From: Desulfitobacterium sp.
GTDB lineage: Bacteria > Bacillota > Desulfitobacteriia > Desulfitobacteriales > Desulfitobacteriaceae
Direction: 5' to 3'
Assembly: GCA_012799495.1 (NCBI GenBank)
Contig: JAAZLD010000357.1
Span: 1-5,601, forward strand
DNA length: 5,601 nucleotides
The notes under the pieces were generated by a model. It did not search any database. It saw only the letters and a program-made list of their open reading frames with translations, and was not told where the DNA came from. A program made the position numbers and the translations under genes. Numbering within the stretch: position 1 is the first letter of the stretch; the number at the start of each line of letters is the position of its first letter. Positions 5,117-5,601 of this stretch are shown here, piece after piece.

Positions 5117-5601
5117 TCATCCTTTCCTCTTTACCCAACACCTCAGTACTGTTTTAAGTTTTTCCGGCTTAACTCTTCGTACATCAGAAATGTAAATTTC
5201 CCGGTGCCTTAAGGTGGTGCGTTCCAAGCCCTCGGCCTCCATGAATTCTTCCATTACCTTGAAGCTTCTTGGTTCATCATCATAAGGACCTACATGTAAT
5301 ATTTGCACAGATAATCCATCTTCCATAGTGTCAAAGACTACTTCATCCAATAAGGGATGAGGTTTCTTTTTGCGTACATGAGCAAAGGCTCTCTCCATTA
5401 CATCTTCAGTGACAAAATCCGGCTGACGAATCATTATGGTATAAAGGAGTTCGTCCTTATTTAATTTTTCTTCCATTCTACCCTTTTCCGTTAAGTCCCA
5501 AACCCCTTCTAAAGGATAGACCGTATATTCAAAGTATCCTTCTGGAGTATACCCTTGCTTGGGCATCATCCGTACGGCATAAGCCAAAGAATAGAGAACA
5601 C
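5117..5601 (-). CDS. GyrI-like small-molecule-binding domain protein, 5'-truncated by window edge
   Basis: The last 160 residues are visible. The frame remains open to the right edge, and residues before the TTG at 5587 (VLYS, leading into LAYAVRMMP) continue a family-like sequence, so the TTG is internal and the true start lies outside the window. YTVYPLEGVWDL, LLYTIMIRQPDFVTEDV, LSVQILHVGPYDDEP and HREIYISDVRRVKPEKLKT match the stand-alone GyrI-like proteins (COG4832 type, usually about 200 residues), related to the effector-binding domains of AraC/MerR-type regulators such as Rob and BmrR. No DNA-binding domain is visible. Family members bind, and some hydrolyse, toxic or hydrophobic small molecules. 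Its ligand is unknown. It is the upstream partner of the hydrolase in a tight two-gene unit. Confidence 0.85.
   Translation of the reverse strand, partial: VLYSLAYAVRMMPKQGYTPEGYFEYTVYPLEGVWDLTEKGRMEEKLNKDELLYTIMIRQPDFVTEDVMERAFAHVRKKKPHPLLDEVVFDTMEDGLSVQILHVGPYDDEPRSFKVMEEFMEAEGLERTTLRHREIYISDVRRVKPEKLKTVLRCWVKRKG
5120..5130 (-). promoter_or_regulatory. Ribosome binding site of the hydrolase inside the upstream gene
   Basis: On the minus strand AGAGGAAAGGA precedes ATG at 5112 with a 7-nt spacer. It overlaps the final codons of the GyrI-like gene, whose TGA is at 5119-5117, which favours translational coupling of the two genes. Confidence 0.6.

Noticed and set aside
5587..5587. TTG at 5587 as the start of the GyrI-like gene
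   Set aside because: The frame stays open upstream to the window edge and the preceding residues continue the family sequence, so the gene is truncated rather than starting here.

Overview
The window looks like a chromosomal stretch from an anaerobic, respiratory, low-GC Gram-positive bacterium of the Desulfitobacterium/Desulfosporosinus type. This is inferred from three things seen in the sequence: a Tat-exported molybdopterin oxidoreductase of the DmsA/YnfE kind with a lipobox, a sensor kinase with a c-type heme motif, and strong AGGAGG-like ribosome binding sites with AT-rich spacers. No mobile element, CRISPR array, tRNA or rRNA was seen.

Layout. Positions 1-1438 (minus strand) hold the first 479 residues of a DMSO-reductase-family catalytic subunit; its C-terminal part lies beyond the left edge. 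A 451-bp AT-rich divergent intergenic region (1439-1889) carries candidate promoters, several short inverted repeats and a recurring TGCTAAA motif. Positions 1890-3569 (plus) encode a membrane histidine kinase whose extracytoplasmic domain is a Tll0287-like (DUF3365) heme domain with CLDCH. Positions 3603-4304 (plus) encode an OmpR/PhoB-type response regulator, 33 nt downstream and probably in the same operon. The operon ends at a strong rho-independent terminator (4342-4368), which lies inside the 3' end of the convergent gene. That gene (4330-5112, minus) is an alpha/beta hydrolase. It is preceded by a GyrI-like-domain gene (5117-5601, minus) that runs off the right edge; the two are 4 nt apart and probably translationally coupled.

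How the parts may work together (inference). The kinase appears to use a covalently bound heme outside the membrane to read redox state or a small ligand. It would phosphorylate the adjacent regulator, and the natural target is the divergent molybdoenzyme gene, so that an anaerobic terminal reductase is made when its acceptor or redox condition is present. The most distinctive feature is the kinase: both the CxxCH motif and a Cys-Ser placed like the conserved axial-ligand cysteine of Tll0287-type proteins are visible, which suggests His/Cys heme ligation in a transmembrane kinase. The hydrolase/GyrI-like pair appears to be a separate, convergent unit, possibly concerned with small-molecule detoxification.
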